Shown here one piece after another: positions 42,566-51,252 of a stretch of 64,000 nucleotides of DNA (positions are counted from its first letter, which is position 1; every line of letters starts with the position of its first letter). This DNA is from Pyxidicoccus caerfyrddinensis (GTDB taxonomy: Bacteria; Myxococcota; Myxococcia; Myxococcales; Myxococcaceae). The notes beneath the pieces were generated by a model. That model ran no database searches. It was not told the origin of the DNA and was given only the letters and a program-made list of their open reading frames with translations. Where the stretch lies: contig NZ_JAAIYA010000022.1 in assembly GCF_010894405.1 (NCBI RefSeq), forward strand, positions 124,001 through 188,000. The letters are read 5' to 3'. The position numbers were made by a program, and so were the translations under genes.

Positions 42566-43218
42566 GCGGCCACCGCCCGCCCGTCCTGCAGGTGGAGGCG
42601 CTCCTCGCACAGGGACATGCCCTGCTCGATGAGGTGCGTGGCGAGGATGACGGTGGTGCCGCCGGCCTTGAGCTCCGCGATGATGCCCTCCATGTCGTGG
42701 ATGCCCTGCGGGTCCAGCTCGCCGAAGGGCTCGTCCAGCAGGGCGAGGGCGGGTGTCTTCATCAACAGCCGGGCAATGGCGAGCCGCTTGCGCATGCCGG
42801 CGCTGAAGCCGCGCACCGGGCTGTCCGAGCGGCGGGTGAGGCCCACGCGGGTGAGCAGCGCGCTGGCGGCGTCCTCCGGCGAGGGGATGCCGAGCAGCCG
42901 CGCGAGGACGGTGAGGTTCTGCAGCGCGGTGAGGTCCTCGTAGAGGAAGCTGGCGTGGGACAGCAGCGCCACGTCGCGGCGCACGGCGTCCCGGTCCGCC
43001 ACCGCGTCGCGGCCCAGCACTTCCACGCGGCCCGCGGTGGGGCTGAGCGCGGTGGCCACGAGGCGCAGCAGGGTGGTCTTCCCGGAGCCGTTGTGTCCGG
43101 TGAGCAACAGGGAGCGTCCGGCGGGGAGCGCGTAGGTGAGACGCGCCACGGCCCAGCGGCGCCCATAGCGCTTGCTGACGTCGTGCAGCGCGAGCGCGGG
43201 GGCGGAAGGAGCAGGCAT
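42562..43218 (-). CDS. ccmA: Haem exporter ATP-binding protein CcmA
   Basis: A 218-residue ABC ATPase, first gene of the ccm operon. Walker A is GHNGSGKTTLL, the signature is FSAGMRKRLAIA, Walker B is ALALLDEPFGELD, and the switch His is in ILATHLIEQG. The signature FSAGMRKR is a CcmA-like variant of LSGGQ. With CcmB it drives release of haem-loaded CcmE. Promoter lies in the 325-nt divergent region shared with the deacetylase operon. Confidence 0.95.
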   Translation of the reverse strand: MPAPSAPALALHDVSKRYGRRWAVARLTYALPAGRSLLLTGHNGSGKTTLLRLVATALSPTAGRVEVLGRDAVADRDAVRRDVALLSHASFLYEDLTALQNLTVLARLLGIPSPEDAASALLTRVGLTRRSDSPVRGFSAGMRKRLAIARLLMKTPALALLDEPFGELDPQGIHDMEGIIAELKAGGTTVILATHLIEQGMSLCEERLHLQDGRAVAA

Positions 43219-43543
43219 CGGCGCCGTTGTTCGTATCCGGAAATGGAAATGTCCTCCAGTGAAACAAGGAGGGACGGCCGGTCAGTGGAGGAGCGGGCCA
43301 CCGGATCAGGAAAGCTTTTCCCCTTCATGTGGTCTGAGGTGCCCGTGCGCTCCGTCCGGTTTCCACCGGAGGGCGTGTCCACCGCTCGGCAGCTCACCAG
43401 GGCTGCTGGGCTTCCCCTCTGCGGGAGCCCACCGGGTGCCTAGCTTCGGCATGGCATTCCCCCTGCACTGGCGCGGCCCCGGGTTCTCTTCCCGGGTGAG
43501 GGTGGAGGCGGGCGGGAGGTTTCTTCTCCGCGCGGAGGGCGTG
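43219..43543. promoter_or_regulatory. Divergent control region between ccmA and the deacetylase operon
   Basis: This 325-nt gap holds a sigma-54 promoter for the plus-strand operon (43452-43467). GGAAA-GCT-TTTCC (43309-43321) lies 144 bp upstream of it and resembles GGAAA-N2-TTTCC found upstream of exoA. The ccmA promoter must also be here but could not be pinned down. No gene or RNA is evident. Confidence 0.5.
43452..43467 (+). promoter_or_regulatory. Sigma-54 promoter for the second exopolysaccharide operon
   Basis: TGGCAT-TCCCC-CTGCA carries the invariant GG and GC with correct 12-bp spacing, the same TGGCA and CTGC cores as the exoA promoter. The GC to ATG distance is 78 nt here and 80 nt at exoA. 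Transcription would start near 43478. Confidence 0.7.
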
Positions 43544-44749
43544 ATGGCGACGGGCAAGGTGGTACGCAGGGCAGTCAAGGCGGCGGCGGCGGGAGTGATG
43601 CACTACAGCGGAGTGCGCAAGGCGATGGCGGCCTACCGCCGCGTCCAGTCCGGCGGGCGGCGCATCCTCATCGTCAGCTACCACCGCGTGGTGAGCGACT
43701 TCACGGGGGAATTGCAGCGCTCCATCCCGGGGCTGCTCATCTCCCAGGAGACGTTCCGCAAGCACCTGGAGGAGGCGAACGCGGCGGGCTACGAGCTGGC
43801 CTCCATCGGTGACGCGGTGGACGTCATGGCCGGACGGCGCACCACGAAGAAGGACCTGTGCGTCGTCACCTTCGACGACGGCTACCGCGACGTGTACCGG
43901 TACGCGTACCCCGTCCTGAAGCAGATGGGCGTGCCAGCGATTACGTACCTGCCGACGGCGTTCATCGGCACCGACAAGCGCTTCAACCACGACCGGCTCT
44001 TCCACCTGCTCCACCGTGTCCAGCAGCGCCGCTTCCGGCCGGAGTACGACGCGCTGCCCGGCCCGTCGCTGGAGCTGCTCGGGCCCATCCTCTCCGGGCA
44101 GAAGACGGTGTCCGCGGCGCTGGACGACTTCATCGGCGAGTACCCCACGCGCGTGCTCACGGACATCATCGACGCGCTGGAGCAGCAGCTCGGCGGCGGC
44201 AAGGAGCTGGTGCCGGAGCAGGGCGACGTCATGAACTGGGACGAGGTGCGCCGCATGGCGCGCGACGGCTTCGAGTTCGGCGCGCACACGCTCGGCCACA
44301 CCGTGCTCACGCTGGAGCCGCAGGCGGTGGTGGAGCGCGAGATTCTGGAGTCCAAGCGCACCATCGAGCGCGAGGTGGGCATCACCGTCCGCGACTTCGC
44401 CTACTGCAACGGCTGGTACTCGGACGAGGTCATCCGCGTGCTGTCGTCCAATGGCTTCCGCTCGGGCGTGACGACGGAGGACTTCCCCAACCGCATCGGT
44501 GGGGACCCGTTCACCCTCAAGCGCAAGGTGCTGTGGGAGAACTTCAGCCTGGGCATGACGGGGGACTACTCGCCGTCGCTCACCGCGTGCCAGTTCGACG
44601 ACTGCTTCGGGGTGCTCGGCATGAGCCACCCGGTGCCGGGCAAGCGCCCGCACCACCTCGGCAACTCATCATCCGGGGTGAGCCCGGCGGTCGCCGCCAA
44701 CATCATCAGCCCGGAGGCGGCGACGTCGCCGGTGAAGGAGGCTCCGTGA
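43544..44749 (+). CDS. Polysaccharide deacetylase
   Basis: A 401-residue NodB-type (CE4) deacetylase, predicted to remove acetyl groups from N-acetyl sugars. The catalytic metal motif VVTFDDGYRDVYRYAYP has the base Asp and metal Asp. The metal His pair is in FGAHTLGHTVLTLEP, and the later DFAYCNGWY replaces the usual RxPY loop. Ribosome site GGAGGG before the ATG at 43544. It is the first gene of a five-gene operon, and by order and type corresponds to the M. xanthus spore-coat deacetylase operon (MXAN_3259 group, whose product I believe is named ExoL). It overlaps the flippase gene by 4 nt. Confidence 0.88.
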   Translation: MATGKVVRRAVKAAAAGVMHYSGVRKAMAAYRRVQSGGRRILIVSYHRVVSDFTGELQRSIPGLLISQETFRKHLEEANAAGYELASIGDAVDVMAGRRTTKKDLCVVTFDDGYRDVYRYAYPVLKQMGVPAITYLPTAFIGTDKRFNHDRLFHLLHRVQQRRFRPEYDALPGPSLELLGPILSGQKTVSAALDDFIGEYPTRVLTDIIDALEQQLGGGKELVPEQGDVMNWDEVRRMARDGFEFGAHTLGHTVLTLEPQAVVEREILESKRTIEREVGITVRDFAYCNGWYSDEVIRVLSSNGFRSGVTTEDFPNRIGGDPFTLKRKVLWENFSLGMTGDYSPSLTACQFDDCFGVLGMSHPVPGKRPHHLGNSSSGVSPAVAANIISPEAATSPVKEAP

Positions 44750-46281
44750 GCGGCAGTTCCACGCCGGCGGCGTCCGGGGGTTCGTTCCTCGGCCGCGCCG
44801 GCCCCCTCGTGTTGGCCCGGCTGTTCACCGCCGGGCTGACGCTGTCCATTCCGCTCGTGCTCGCCCGGGTGCTGCACCTGGACGAGTACGGCACGTACTA
44901 CCAGCTGTTCCTCATCGCCACGACGCTCTACTACGTGCTGCCGTTCGGCGTGGTGCAGAGCCTGTACTACTTCCTGCCCCGCGCGGAGGCGAAGCGGCCC
45001 TACCTGGGGCAGACGCTCCTCTTCATGTCCGCGGCGGGCCTCGTGGGCGCGCTGGGCGTGTACGCGAGCCTGGGGTACGTGGCGGGCTGGTTCTCCAACC
45101 CGGCGCTGGCGGAGTACCGGCTGCCGCTGGCCGCGTATACCGCCTTCCTGCTGGGCAGCTTCCCGCTGGAGGTGTCGCTCACCGCGCAGGGGCGCACCAA
45201 GGCGTCCGCGGGCGTCTACCTGGTGTCCGACGCGGTGCGCGCGGCCGTCATGGTGGTGCCGCCGCTGTTGGGCGCGTCCCTCTATTGGATGATGGTCGTC
45301 GTCGCCGCCTTCGCGGGCCTGCGCTACGTGGCGACGTGGCTGGTGTCGCTGCGCGGTGTCACCGGGCCGCTGGTGGACCGGACGCTCTTCAAGGAGCAGC
45401 TCGTGTACGCGGCGCCCTTCGGCGCGGCGATGCTGCTGGCGATTCCCCAGCAGAACGCGCACCTCTACATGGTGGCGGGCGCGGTGGCGCCGGCGATGTA
45501 CGCGCTCTACCGGGTGGGCTGCTTCCAGCTGCCCGTGGTCGACCTGCTCTACACGCCCACCAGCGAGGTGCTGATGGTGCGGCTGGGCGAGCTGGAGCGG
45601 GAAGGGCGCCTGGAGGAGGGCGTGAATGCGTTCCGCGAGGCGGCGGGGAAGCTGGCCTATGTCTTCCTGCCCTTCGCCGCGTTCCTCTTCGCGGCGGCGC
45701 CCGAGTTCGTCGGGGCGATGTTCGGCGAGAAGTTCCTGCCCGCGGTGCCCGTGTTCCGGGTGAGCGTGCTGGGCGTGGTGCTGTCCATCCTGCCCATGGA
45801 TGGCACGCTGCGCGCCCGGGGCCAGACGCGCGCCATCTTCGCCTCGTACGCGGTGAAGGCGGCGGTGACGGTGCCCATGGTGTGGCTGGGCGTGAAGCAC
45901 CTGGGCCTCATGGGCGGCATCGGCTCGTGGGCCGTGGCGGAGGTGGTGGGCAAGGCGATGCTGCTGGCGCGGGTGCCGGCCGCACTGTCGACACCCCAAC
46001 TCAAGCTGCGGGTGGTGGACGTCATCCCATGGCGGGAGCTGGGCAAGGCCGCGCTGTCCGCGGTGGCCGCGGCGCTGGGCGTCTTCGTCCTCAGGGCCGC
46101 GGCGGAAGGGGCCTTCAGCCACCTGCCGGAGGGCTTCGTGTGGCGTGTGTTGCCACTGGCGTCGGCCGGGGTGCTCTTCGTCATGGGCTACCTGGGCGTG
46201 CTGTACGCGGCGGGCGTGCGGCCCTTGAGCCTGCTGGCGGGGCTGCGTCCGCGCCGGGCGGGTTTGAGCGTCGGGAAATAG
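44746..46281 (+). CDS. wzx: Wzx-type polysaccharide flippase (MOP superfamily)
   Basis: A 511-residue inner-membrane protein with about 14 hydrophobic segments, of the MATE/MOP exporter group that flips undecaprenyl-linked repeat units. The first helix (LARLFTAGLTLSIPLVLARVL then DEYGTYYQLF) is typical of Wzx. It starts with GTG inside the deacetylase stop (GTGA), with GGAGG 6 nt upstream. In M. xanthus the equivalent gene (WzxS/ExoM) serves the exo spore-coat pathway, which has no flippase in the exoA-I cluster itself. Confidence 0.9.
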   Translation: MSGSSTPAASGGSFLGRAGPLVLARLFTAGLTLSIPLVLARVLHLDEYGTYYQLFLIATTLYYVLPFGVVQSLYYFLPRAEAKRPYLGQTLLFMSAAGLVGALGVYASLGYVAGWFSNPALAEYRLPLAAYTAFLLGSFPLEVSLTAQGRTKASAGVYLVSDAVRAAVMVVPPLLGASLYWMMVVVAAFAGLRYVATWLVSLRGVTGPLVDRTLFKEQLVYAAPFGAAMLLAIPQQNAHLYMVAGAVAPAMYALYRVGCFQLPVVDLLYTPTSEVLMVRLGELEREGRLEEGVNAFREAAGKLAYVFLPFAAFLFAAAPEFVGAMFGEKFLPAVPVFRVSVLGVVLSILPMDGTLRARGQTRAIFASYAVKAAVTVPMVWLGVKHLGLMGGIGSWAVAEVVGKAMLLARVPAALSTPQLKLRVVDVIPWRELGKAALSAVAAALGVFVLRAAAEGAFSHLPEGFVWRVLPLASAGVLFVMGYLGVLYAAGVRPLSLLAGLRPRRAGLSVGK

Positions 46282-46360
46282 ACGCGTGGGGAGCACTTCC
46301 CTCCCCACGGTTGGGTACCTAGTTTCCTCGCCGTCGGGAAATCGGGGTCAGGGAGGCGTG

Positions 46361-46879
46361 ATGGGTGTCGACGCGATGACGTTGTACCGGCTCGCGCACG
46401 GACTGAAGAAGCGGGGCGTACCCCTGCTTCCGGCCGTGCTTCGCAAGGCCATCTATTATCTGCACAGCTCGTACATCCCCGAGGATGCGGAGATCGGGGA
46501 AGGGACGCAGCTCGGCTACGGCGGTATCGGCGTGGTCATCCACAAGGCGGCGAAGGTGGGGAAGAACTGCCTCATCTCGCAGCAGGTGACCATCGGCGGC
46601 CGCTCGGGTCTCGAGGGCGCGCCCATCATCGGTGACTACGTGCGCATCGGCGCCGGGGCGAAGATTCTCGGCAACATCCGCATTGGCGACTTCGCGGTGA
46701 TTGGCGCCAACGCGGTGGTGCTGAAGGACGTGGCCTCGGGCTCGGTGGTGGCGGGCGTTCCGGCGAAGGTGATTCGCCAGGACCCGGATCCGCTCACCAC
46801 GTACCAGCGGGAGATGGGGCTCTTGCCCCAGCGCGCGCCGCTGTCCGCGGTGCCTCCCCCCGCTTCCATGCGGCAATAG
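46361..46879 (+). CDS. Serine acetyltransferase-like (hexapeptide-repeat) acetyltransferase
   Basis: A 172-residue left-handed beta-helix protein. The N-terminus (about 1-50) is helical as in serine O-acetyltransferases. Hexapeptide repeats follow from about 50 (AEIGEGTQLGYGGIGVVIHK, KVGKNCLISQQVTIGG, then RIGAGAKILGNIRIGDFAVI) and end in the family tail GVPAKVIRQ. It lies between the flippase and glycosyltransferase genes, so it more likely acetylates a coat sugar than makes O-acetylserine. GGGAGGCGTG precedes the ATG at 46361. Confidence 0.88.
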   Translation: MGVDAMTLYRLAHGLKKRGVPLLPAVLRKAIYYLHSSYIPEDAEIGEGTQLGYGGIGVVIHKAAKVGKNCLISQQVTIGGRSGLEGAPIIGDYVRIGAGAKILGNIRIGDFAVIGANAVVLKDVASGSVVAGVPAKVIRQDPDPLTTYQREMGLLPQRAPLSAVPPPASMRQ

Positions 46880-46890
46880 GGGAGGACTTC

Positions 46891-47973
46891 ATGAAAGTGC
46901 TCCTCGTCGGGGACTACCCGCCTCCGTATGGCGGTGTAGCCATCCACGTACAACAGCTACACGGTTACCTGCGCGGCTGCGGGGTCGAAACGAAGGTACT
47001 GGACATCGGGAAGGGCGGCCGGCCGGCTCCGGACGTCATCCCGACGCGCAGTCCCGCTTCTTTCGCCCTGCGGCTGGCGGGGTTCATCTCCTCGGGGTGG
47101 ACGGTGCACGTCCACACGAGCGGCAACAACCCGAAGGCCTGGGTGCTGGCGGGCATGGTGGGCGGGCTGCCGGGGTCCCGGTCGGCCCGCATCATCACCC
47201 TCCACTCGGGGCTGCTGCCGGACTACCTGGCGGCGTCCGCGGCCCGGCGCAACTTCGCTCGCATGGCGCTGGCCGGCTACGCGCGCGTCGTGGCGGTGTC
47301 CCAGGCGGTGAGGGACTCCATCGTCGCGTGCGGCGTGCCGGAGGAGAAGGTCGTCGTCCATCCCGCCTTCCTGTCCTCGCAGGTGAGGCCGGGGACGGTA
47401 CCGGCGGTGGTGGACGCGGCGCGGGCCCGGCGCAGGCCGCTGCTCGCCATGGCGCACCACCCTTCGCCCGTGTACGGGCGGAAGCTGGCGTTCCGCGCGC
47501 TGAAGCTCATCGCGAAGGAGCACCCGGACGTGGGCCTGGCCCTCTTCGGGCCGGGGACGGATTCAGAGGAGTTCATCCGCGACGCGCGTGAAATGGGCGT
47601 GGCGGGGAACCTCGAGGTGCTGGGGGAACTGGAGCACTCGGCGGCGCTGGGGCTGATGGCCCGCAGTGATGCCTTCCTCCGGCCCACCACGCACGACGGA
47701 GACTCCATCTCCGTGCGCGAGGCGCTGGCCCTGGGCGTGCCCTGCGTGGCCAGCGACGTGTGCACCCGTCCCGAGGGGACGCGGGTGTTCGCAGCAGATG
47801 ACGCACAGGACCTGGCCCGCGCGGTGCGCGAGGCCGTGGCGGTGGGCCCGGCGCTGCACCCGACGGTGGATGCGGGGCCGGAGCTGCTCGCCCTCTACAC
47901 CGACGCAATTCCTTTCAAGAAGTCAGACGACGAAGCCTTCGATACAGGAGAGACGAGACATGCGGCGCAGTGA
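46891..47973 (+). CDS. Family 4 glycosyltransferase
   Basis: A 360-residue GT-B glycosyltransferase. The N-terminal domain begins VLLVGDYPPPYGGVAIHVQQ, a GT4 hallmark (GG near the acceptor site). The C-terminal domain carries the donor-binding E-x7-E region, SDAFLRPTTHDGDSISVREA then LALGVPCVASD. It should add a sugar to the lipid-linked repeat unit at the cytoplasmic face of the membrane. A third-codon GC pattern typical of neighbours argues against recent transfer. It overlaps the next gene by 14 nt and lies 11 nt after the acetyltransferase. Confidence 0.9.
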   Translation: MKVLLVGDYPPPYGGVAIHVQQLHGYLRGCGVETKVLDIGKGGRPAPDVIPTRSPASFALRLAGFISSGWTVHVHTSGNNPKAWVLAGMVGGLPGSRSARIITLHSGLLPDYLAASAARRNFARMALAGYARVVAVSQAVRDSIVACGVPEEKVVVHPAFLSSQVRPGTVPAVVDAARARRRPLLAMAHHPSPVYGRKLAFRALKLIAKEHPDVGLALFGPGTDSEEFIRDAREMGVAGNLEVLGELEHSAALGLMARSDAFLRPTTHDGDSISVREALALGVPCVASDVCTRPEGTRVFAADDAQDLARAVREAVAVGPALHPTVDAGPELLALYTDAIPFKKSDDEAFDTGETRHAAQ

Positions 47974-49162
47974 TGACATGGACCTGTCGCGGCGGGCCCT
48001 CCGCGGGCGCGACCTGGTGGTGTTCTCCAATGACTGGGATGGGGACCCGCTGTCCAAGGTCCACATCATGAAGATTCTCTCGCGGGAGAACCGCATCCTC
48101 TGGGTGAACAGCATCGGCAACCGTGCGCCGCGCGCCAACGCTCACGATGCGAAGCGCATCTTCAACAAGCTGGAGAAGTTCACCGAGGGCATCAAGGAGG
48201 TGCAGCCCAACCTCTTCGTGCTGTCGCCGCTGGCGATTCCCTTCTATGGCTCGGAGCTGGTGCGCAACGCGAACCGGCACCTGCTGCGGCTCCAGGTGCT
48301 GCGGGCGATGAAGCAGCTGAACTTCAAGAAGCCCATCTCCTGGAGCTTCCTGCCGGCGTCCGCGCCGGTGTCCGGCACGCTGGGCGAGGAGTTCGTCGTC
48401 TACCACTGCGTGGACGAGTTCGCCGCCTTCGCGGACACCAACGGCAAGCACATCGCGGAGCTGGAGGAGCGCCTGTTGCGCCGCGCGGACATCTGCATCA
48501 CCTCGGCGGAGCGCCTGCGGGAGAACAAGTCGAAGATCAACCCGCGCACGGTGCTGGTGCGGCACGGCACGGACTTCACGCACTTCGTGAAGGCGTGTGA
48601 TCCGGCCACCACGATTCCGGCGGACATCGCCAACCTGCCCAAGCCCGTCATCGGCTTCTTCGGCCTGGTGGCGGACTGGGTGGATCAGGAGGCCATCATC
48701 GCCACCGCCCGCGCCCATCCGGAGGGCTCGGTGGTCATCATCGGCAAGACGACGCCGGACTGCGATGACTCGAAGCTGCGCGCCGAGCCCAACATCCACA
48801 TGCTGGGCCGCAAGCCGTACGCGGACCTGCCGGGCTACAGCAAGGCCTTCGATGTGGCGCTGATGCCCTTCAAGGTCAGCGAGCTGACGCTGAATGCCAA
48901 TCCGCTGAAGGTGCGCGAGTACCTCGCCTCGGGCCTGCCGGTGGTGTCCACGGACCTGCCCGAGGTCCGCAAGGTGGGCCTGTGCAAGATTGCCTCGAAC
49001 ACCGAGGACTTCGTGCGCAAGGTCGACGAGTGCCTCGCGGAAGGGCCCGGCCCCAGCCGCGAGCGCGCGGACAAGATCTTCAACGAGAGCTGGGACGCTC
49101 GCGTCGAGGAGATCCGCCACCACGTGGGCGCCGCCCTCGTGGCCGACGGGAAGGACCTCTAG
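47960..49162 (+). CDS. Glycosyltransferase (GT4/GT1-like)
   Basis: A 400-residue GT-B enzyme, last gene of the operon. The N-terminal half has LVVFSNDWDGDPLSKVHIMK, characteristic of glycosyltransferases in this subgroup, and YHCVDEFAAF. The C-terminal donor domain has VIGFFGLVADWVDQEAI, MLGRKPYADLPGYSKAFDVA then LMPFKVSELT and LKVREYLASGLPVVSTDLPE. It starts 14 nt inside the preceding glycosyltransferase gene with AGGAGAG upstream. Its stop overlaps the tail of the convergent DUF4350 gene by 4 nt. Confidence 0.88.
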   Translation: MRRSDDMDLSRRALRGRDLVVFSNDWDGDPLSKVHIMKILSRENRILWVNSIGNRAPRANAHDAKRIFNKLEKFTEGIKEVQPNLFVLSPLAIPFYGSELVRNANRHLLRLQVLRAMKQLNFKKPISWSFLPASAPVSGTLGEEFVVYHCVDEFAAFADTNGKHIAELEERLLRRADICITSAERLRENKSKINPRTVLVRHGTDFTHFVKACDPATTIPADIANLPKPVIGFFGLVADWVDQEAIIATARAHPEGSVVIIGKTTPDCDDSKLRAEPNIHMLGRKPYADLPGYSKAFDVALMPFKVSELTLNANPLKVREYLASGLPVVSTDLPEVRKVGLCKIASNTEDFVRKVDECLAEGPGPSRERADKIFNESWDARVEEIRHHVGAALVADGKDL

Positions 49163-50340
49163 GCCGCGTCCTCGCGAGCCTCTGACTCACGGCCCGTCAC
49201 CACGCGCTCCAGGTGCGCGTAGTGGCGGGCCACGCGCGCGTAGTCGGACGGACGGATGTCCGGCTGCGCGAGCGTCTGCGTGAGGTCCGCCTTCGCATCG
49301 AGGTAGTCCTTCCCCCCGCGCTCCATGAGGCGGGCCGCGTCCGCGTCCGACAGCGCGAGGGGGATTCCCAGCCGCTCCTGCATGAGCTGCCGCAGCGTGC
49401 GGTCCAGCTCGGGGAGCAGCTCGCGCTCCACCTTCGCGCGGCGCATCAGCCAGCCCATGCTTCGCACGTACTCCAGCGCCGAGCGGTGTCGCTCCTGGCG
49501 CAGGGGCCGGGCCGCGCCGAAGCGCGTGCCCCGGGACACGGCGTAGAGCAGGCCCACCAGCAGCACCTGCGCGACGAATACCCAGATGCCGCGAGACAGC
49601 GGCGGCGGGGGCGCGAGCTGGTGGTGGTACTCGTCGAACAGCAGCGGGCCGCGGGCCGCGAGCTCGTCCCAGAAGCGCAGGTTGTCGAGCAGCTCCAGTC
49701 GCCGGTTCTCCGCGAGGTCCGCGCCCGCGAGCACGTACACCTCGCCCTTGCCGAGCGGCCATCGCCACACGGCCACTGCACCGCCCAGGCCCGCCAGGGG
49801 CACGGCGTCGTCGTGGAGCATGCGCAGGCCCCGGTCCTGGGACACGCGGAGGCCGGAGAGTCCGCGCAGGGGACCCGCGGCGAGCCAGATATCCACCGTG
49901 GTGCCGCCCGCGTCCGCCAGCGTGGAGTCGAGACCGCGACTGCTCGCCGGCATCAGTGGGCCCGAATCCAATCGGAGCCAGTCCTCCAGCGCGGCCTGGT
50001 GTTTGCCCAGCTCGCGCGGGGACAGGTAGACGAGCGTGCCGCCGCCCCGGGTGAACTGCTCCAGCGCGGAGACCTCTTCCTGTGACACCGGCCGGCCCTC
50101 CGGTGACGCCAGCACCAGCGTGCGCGTGCCGGAGGGGAGCGACTCCAGCGAGGCGGTGTACGCGTCGACGGGGCGCCCGCCCTCGCGCAGGTAGAGGTAG
50201 AGCGCGCGGGCGCCCTGGGCGCCGGTGTTCTCCACGGTGGGCACCACCGACTCCGGCGAGTCCGCGCGGGTGGACAGGCCCACCGCCAGCGCCAGGGCGA
50301 TGAGCACGCCGAAGATGGCCGTGATGCGGAGGTTCTTCAC
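49159..50340 (-). CDS. DUF4350-domain membrane protein
   Basis: A 393-residue inner-membrane protein with an N-terminal TM (about 6-23), a large extracytoplasmic DUF4350 domain (about 30-240: NTGAQGARALYLYLREGGRP, then TLVLASPEGRPVSQEEVSAL and YVLAGADLAENRRLELLDNL). A second TM follows at about 250-270, with a cytoplasmic helical tail. DUF4350 and DUF4129 proteins commonly sit together with MoxR ATPase and vWA genes; only the first two are visible here. It overlaps the upstream DUF4129 gene by 4 nt. Function unknown. Confidence 0.85.
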   Translation of the reverse strand: MKNLRITAIFGVLIALALAVGLSTRADSPESVVPTVENTGAQGARALYLYLREGGRPVDAYTASLESLPSGTRTLVLASPEGRPVSQEEVSALEQFTRGGGTLVYLSPRELGKHQAALEDWLRLDSGPLMPASSRGLDSTLADAGGTTVDIWLAAGPLRGLSGLRVSQDRGLRMLHDDAVPLAGLGGAVAVWRWPLGKGEVYVLAGADLAENRRLELLDNLRFWDELAARGPLLFDEYHHQLAPPPPLSRGIWVFVAQVLLVGLLYAVSRGTRFGAARPLRQERHRSALEYVRSMGWLMRRAKVERELLPELDRTLRQLMQERLGIPLALSDADAARLMERGGKDYLDAKADLTQTLAQPDIRPSDYARVARHYAHLERVVTGRESEAREDAA

Positions 50341-51227
50341 CGGGAGACCTCCGCCGGCAGGGTGCCGTTGAGGTGCTCCACCGCCGCGACGAAGCTCGCC
50401 GCCTCATCCGGCGGCACCGGCGCGAGCGAGTAGAAGGCCCGGTCGTACCAGCCCACCAGTCGCTCCACCTCGCTCACCACCGTCGCGGGCGCGCCCCGCG
50501 CGGGCAGCTCCGCCGCCAGCTCTCGATTCGTCTTCACCCGGTCCGGCCGCGCCAGCCGCCGCTGCTCCAGCGCCGACAGCAGTCCCAGCAGTCCCTCGCG
50601 AATCGCCTCGCGCGCATCCGCGCCCAGCGCCGCGCGGGCCCGCCGCAGGTGCTCTCCCGGCGAGTCCAGCACCAGCGGCGCCTCGGCCAGCGTCGACGCG
50701 AGAGGCGCCGCGGCCTTCCCTCTCCGGCGCGCGGCCAGCCGTAGCGCGCCCCACAGCACCAGCGCGAGCGCCAGTCCCAGCATCACCGCGCGCGTGGCGA
50801 CCGCGAAGCTCTGGGCCTCGTTGGACTCGAAGAGGCCCTCCATCCAGGCCTCCAGCTCGCGCATCAGCCGCTTCACCAGGTCGCCGTGACGCTGGCGGGC
50901 CCGCGAGAACTCCGGCCGGTCGAGGATGGCCTTCAGTCGCGCCGGCTCACCCGGTGGCAGCGCGGCCGGTGCACCACGCTCCGCTTCCTGCAGTGCGCAC
51001 GCCCGCTCCAGGAAGCCCGTGAGCTGCTTCGCGCGCTCGGTCGCGGGCGCGTCCTGCTCGGGGGAGGGCAGCGGCATTCCGCCCATGCTCGCGGCCAGCC
51101 CGTCCACCACCGCGGGCAGATCCGAGGGCCGTGTGGCCGCCGTCTCCTCCAGCAGCCGCGCGGTGCGCTCACGCTCCGCGCAGGGCAGGGTGGCCAGCAG
51201 CATCAGCAGGGACAGGCTCGTCGTCAC
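50337..51227 (-). CDS. DUF4129-domain membrane protein
   Basis: A 296-residue protein with an N-terminal signal (about 1-17), an extracytoplasmic helical segment, one TM (about 145-165) and a cytoplasmic C-terminal DUF4129 domain. The domain's diagnostic end is visible: RVKTNRELAAELP, then VERLVGWYDRAFYSLAP. The GTG at 51227 gives a sensible signal; the frame upstream encodes only low-quality Arg/Ser-rich sequence antisense to the previous gene. The ribosome site is weak, consistent with coupling. The gene partners with the DUF4350 gene. Confidence 0.82.
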   Translation of the reverse strand: MTTSLSLLMLLATLPCAERERTARLLEETAATRPSDLPAVVDGLAASMGGMPLPSPEQDAPATERAKQLTGFLERACALQEAERGAPAALPPGEPARLKAILDRPEFSRARQRHGDLVKRLMRELEAWMEGLFESNEAQSFAVATRAVMLGLALALVLWGALRLAARRRGKAAAPLASTLAEAPLVLDSPGEHLRRARAALGADAREAIREGLLGLLSALEQRRLARPDRVKTNRELAAELPARGAPATVVSEVERLVGWYDRAFYSLAPVPPDEAASFVAAVEHLNGTLPAEVSR

Positions 51228-51252
51228 GGGAGGCTCGCGGGGCGAAGGCGCG

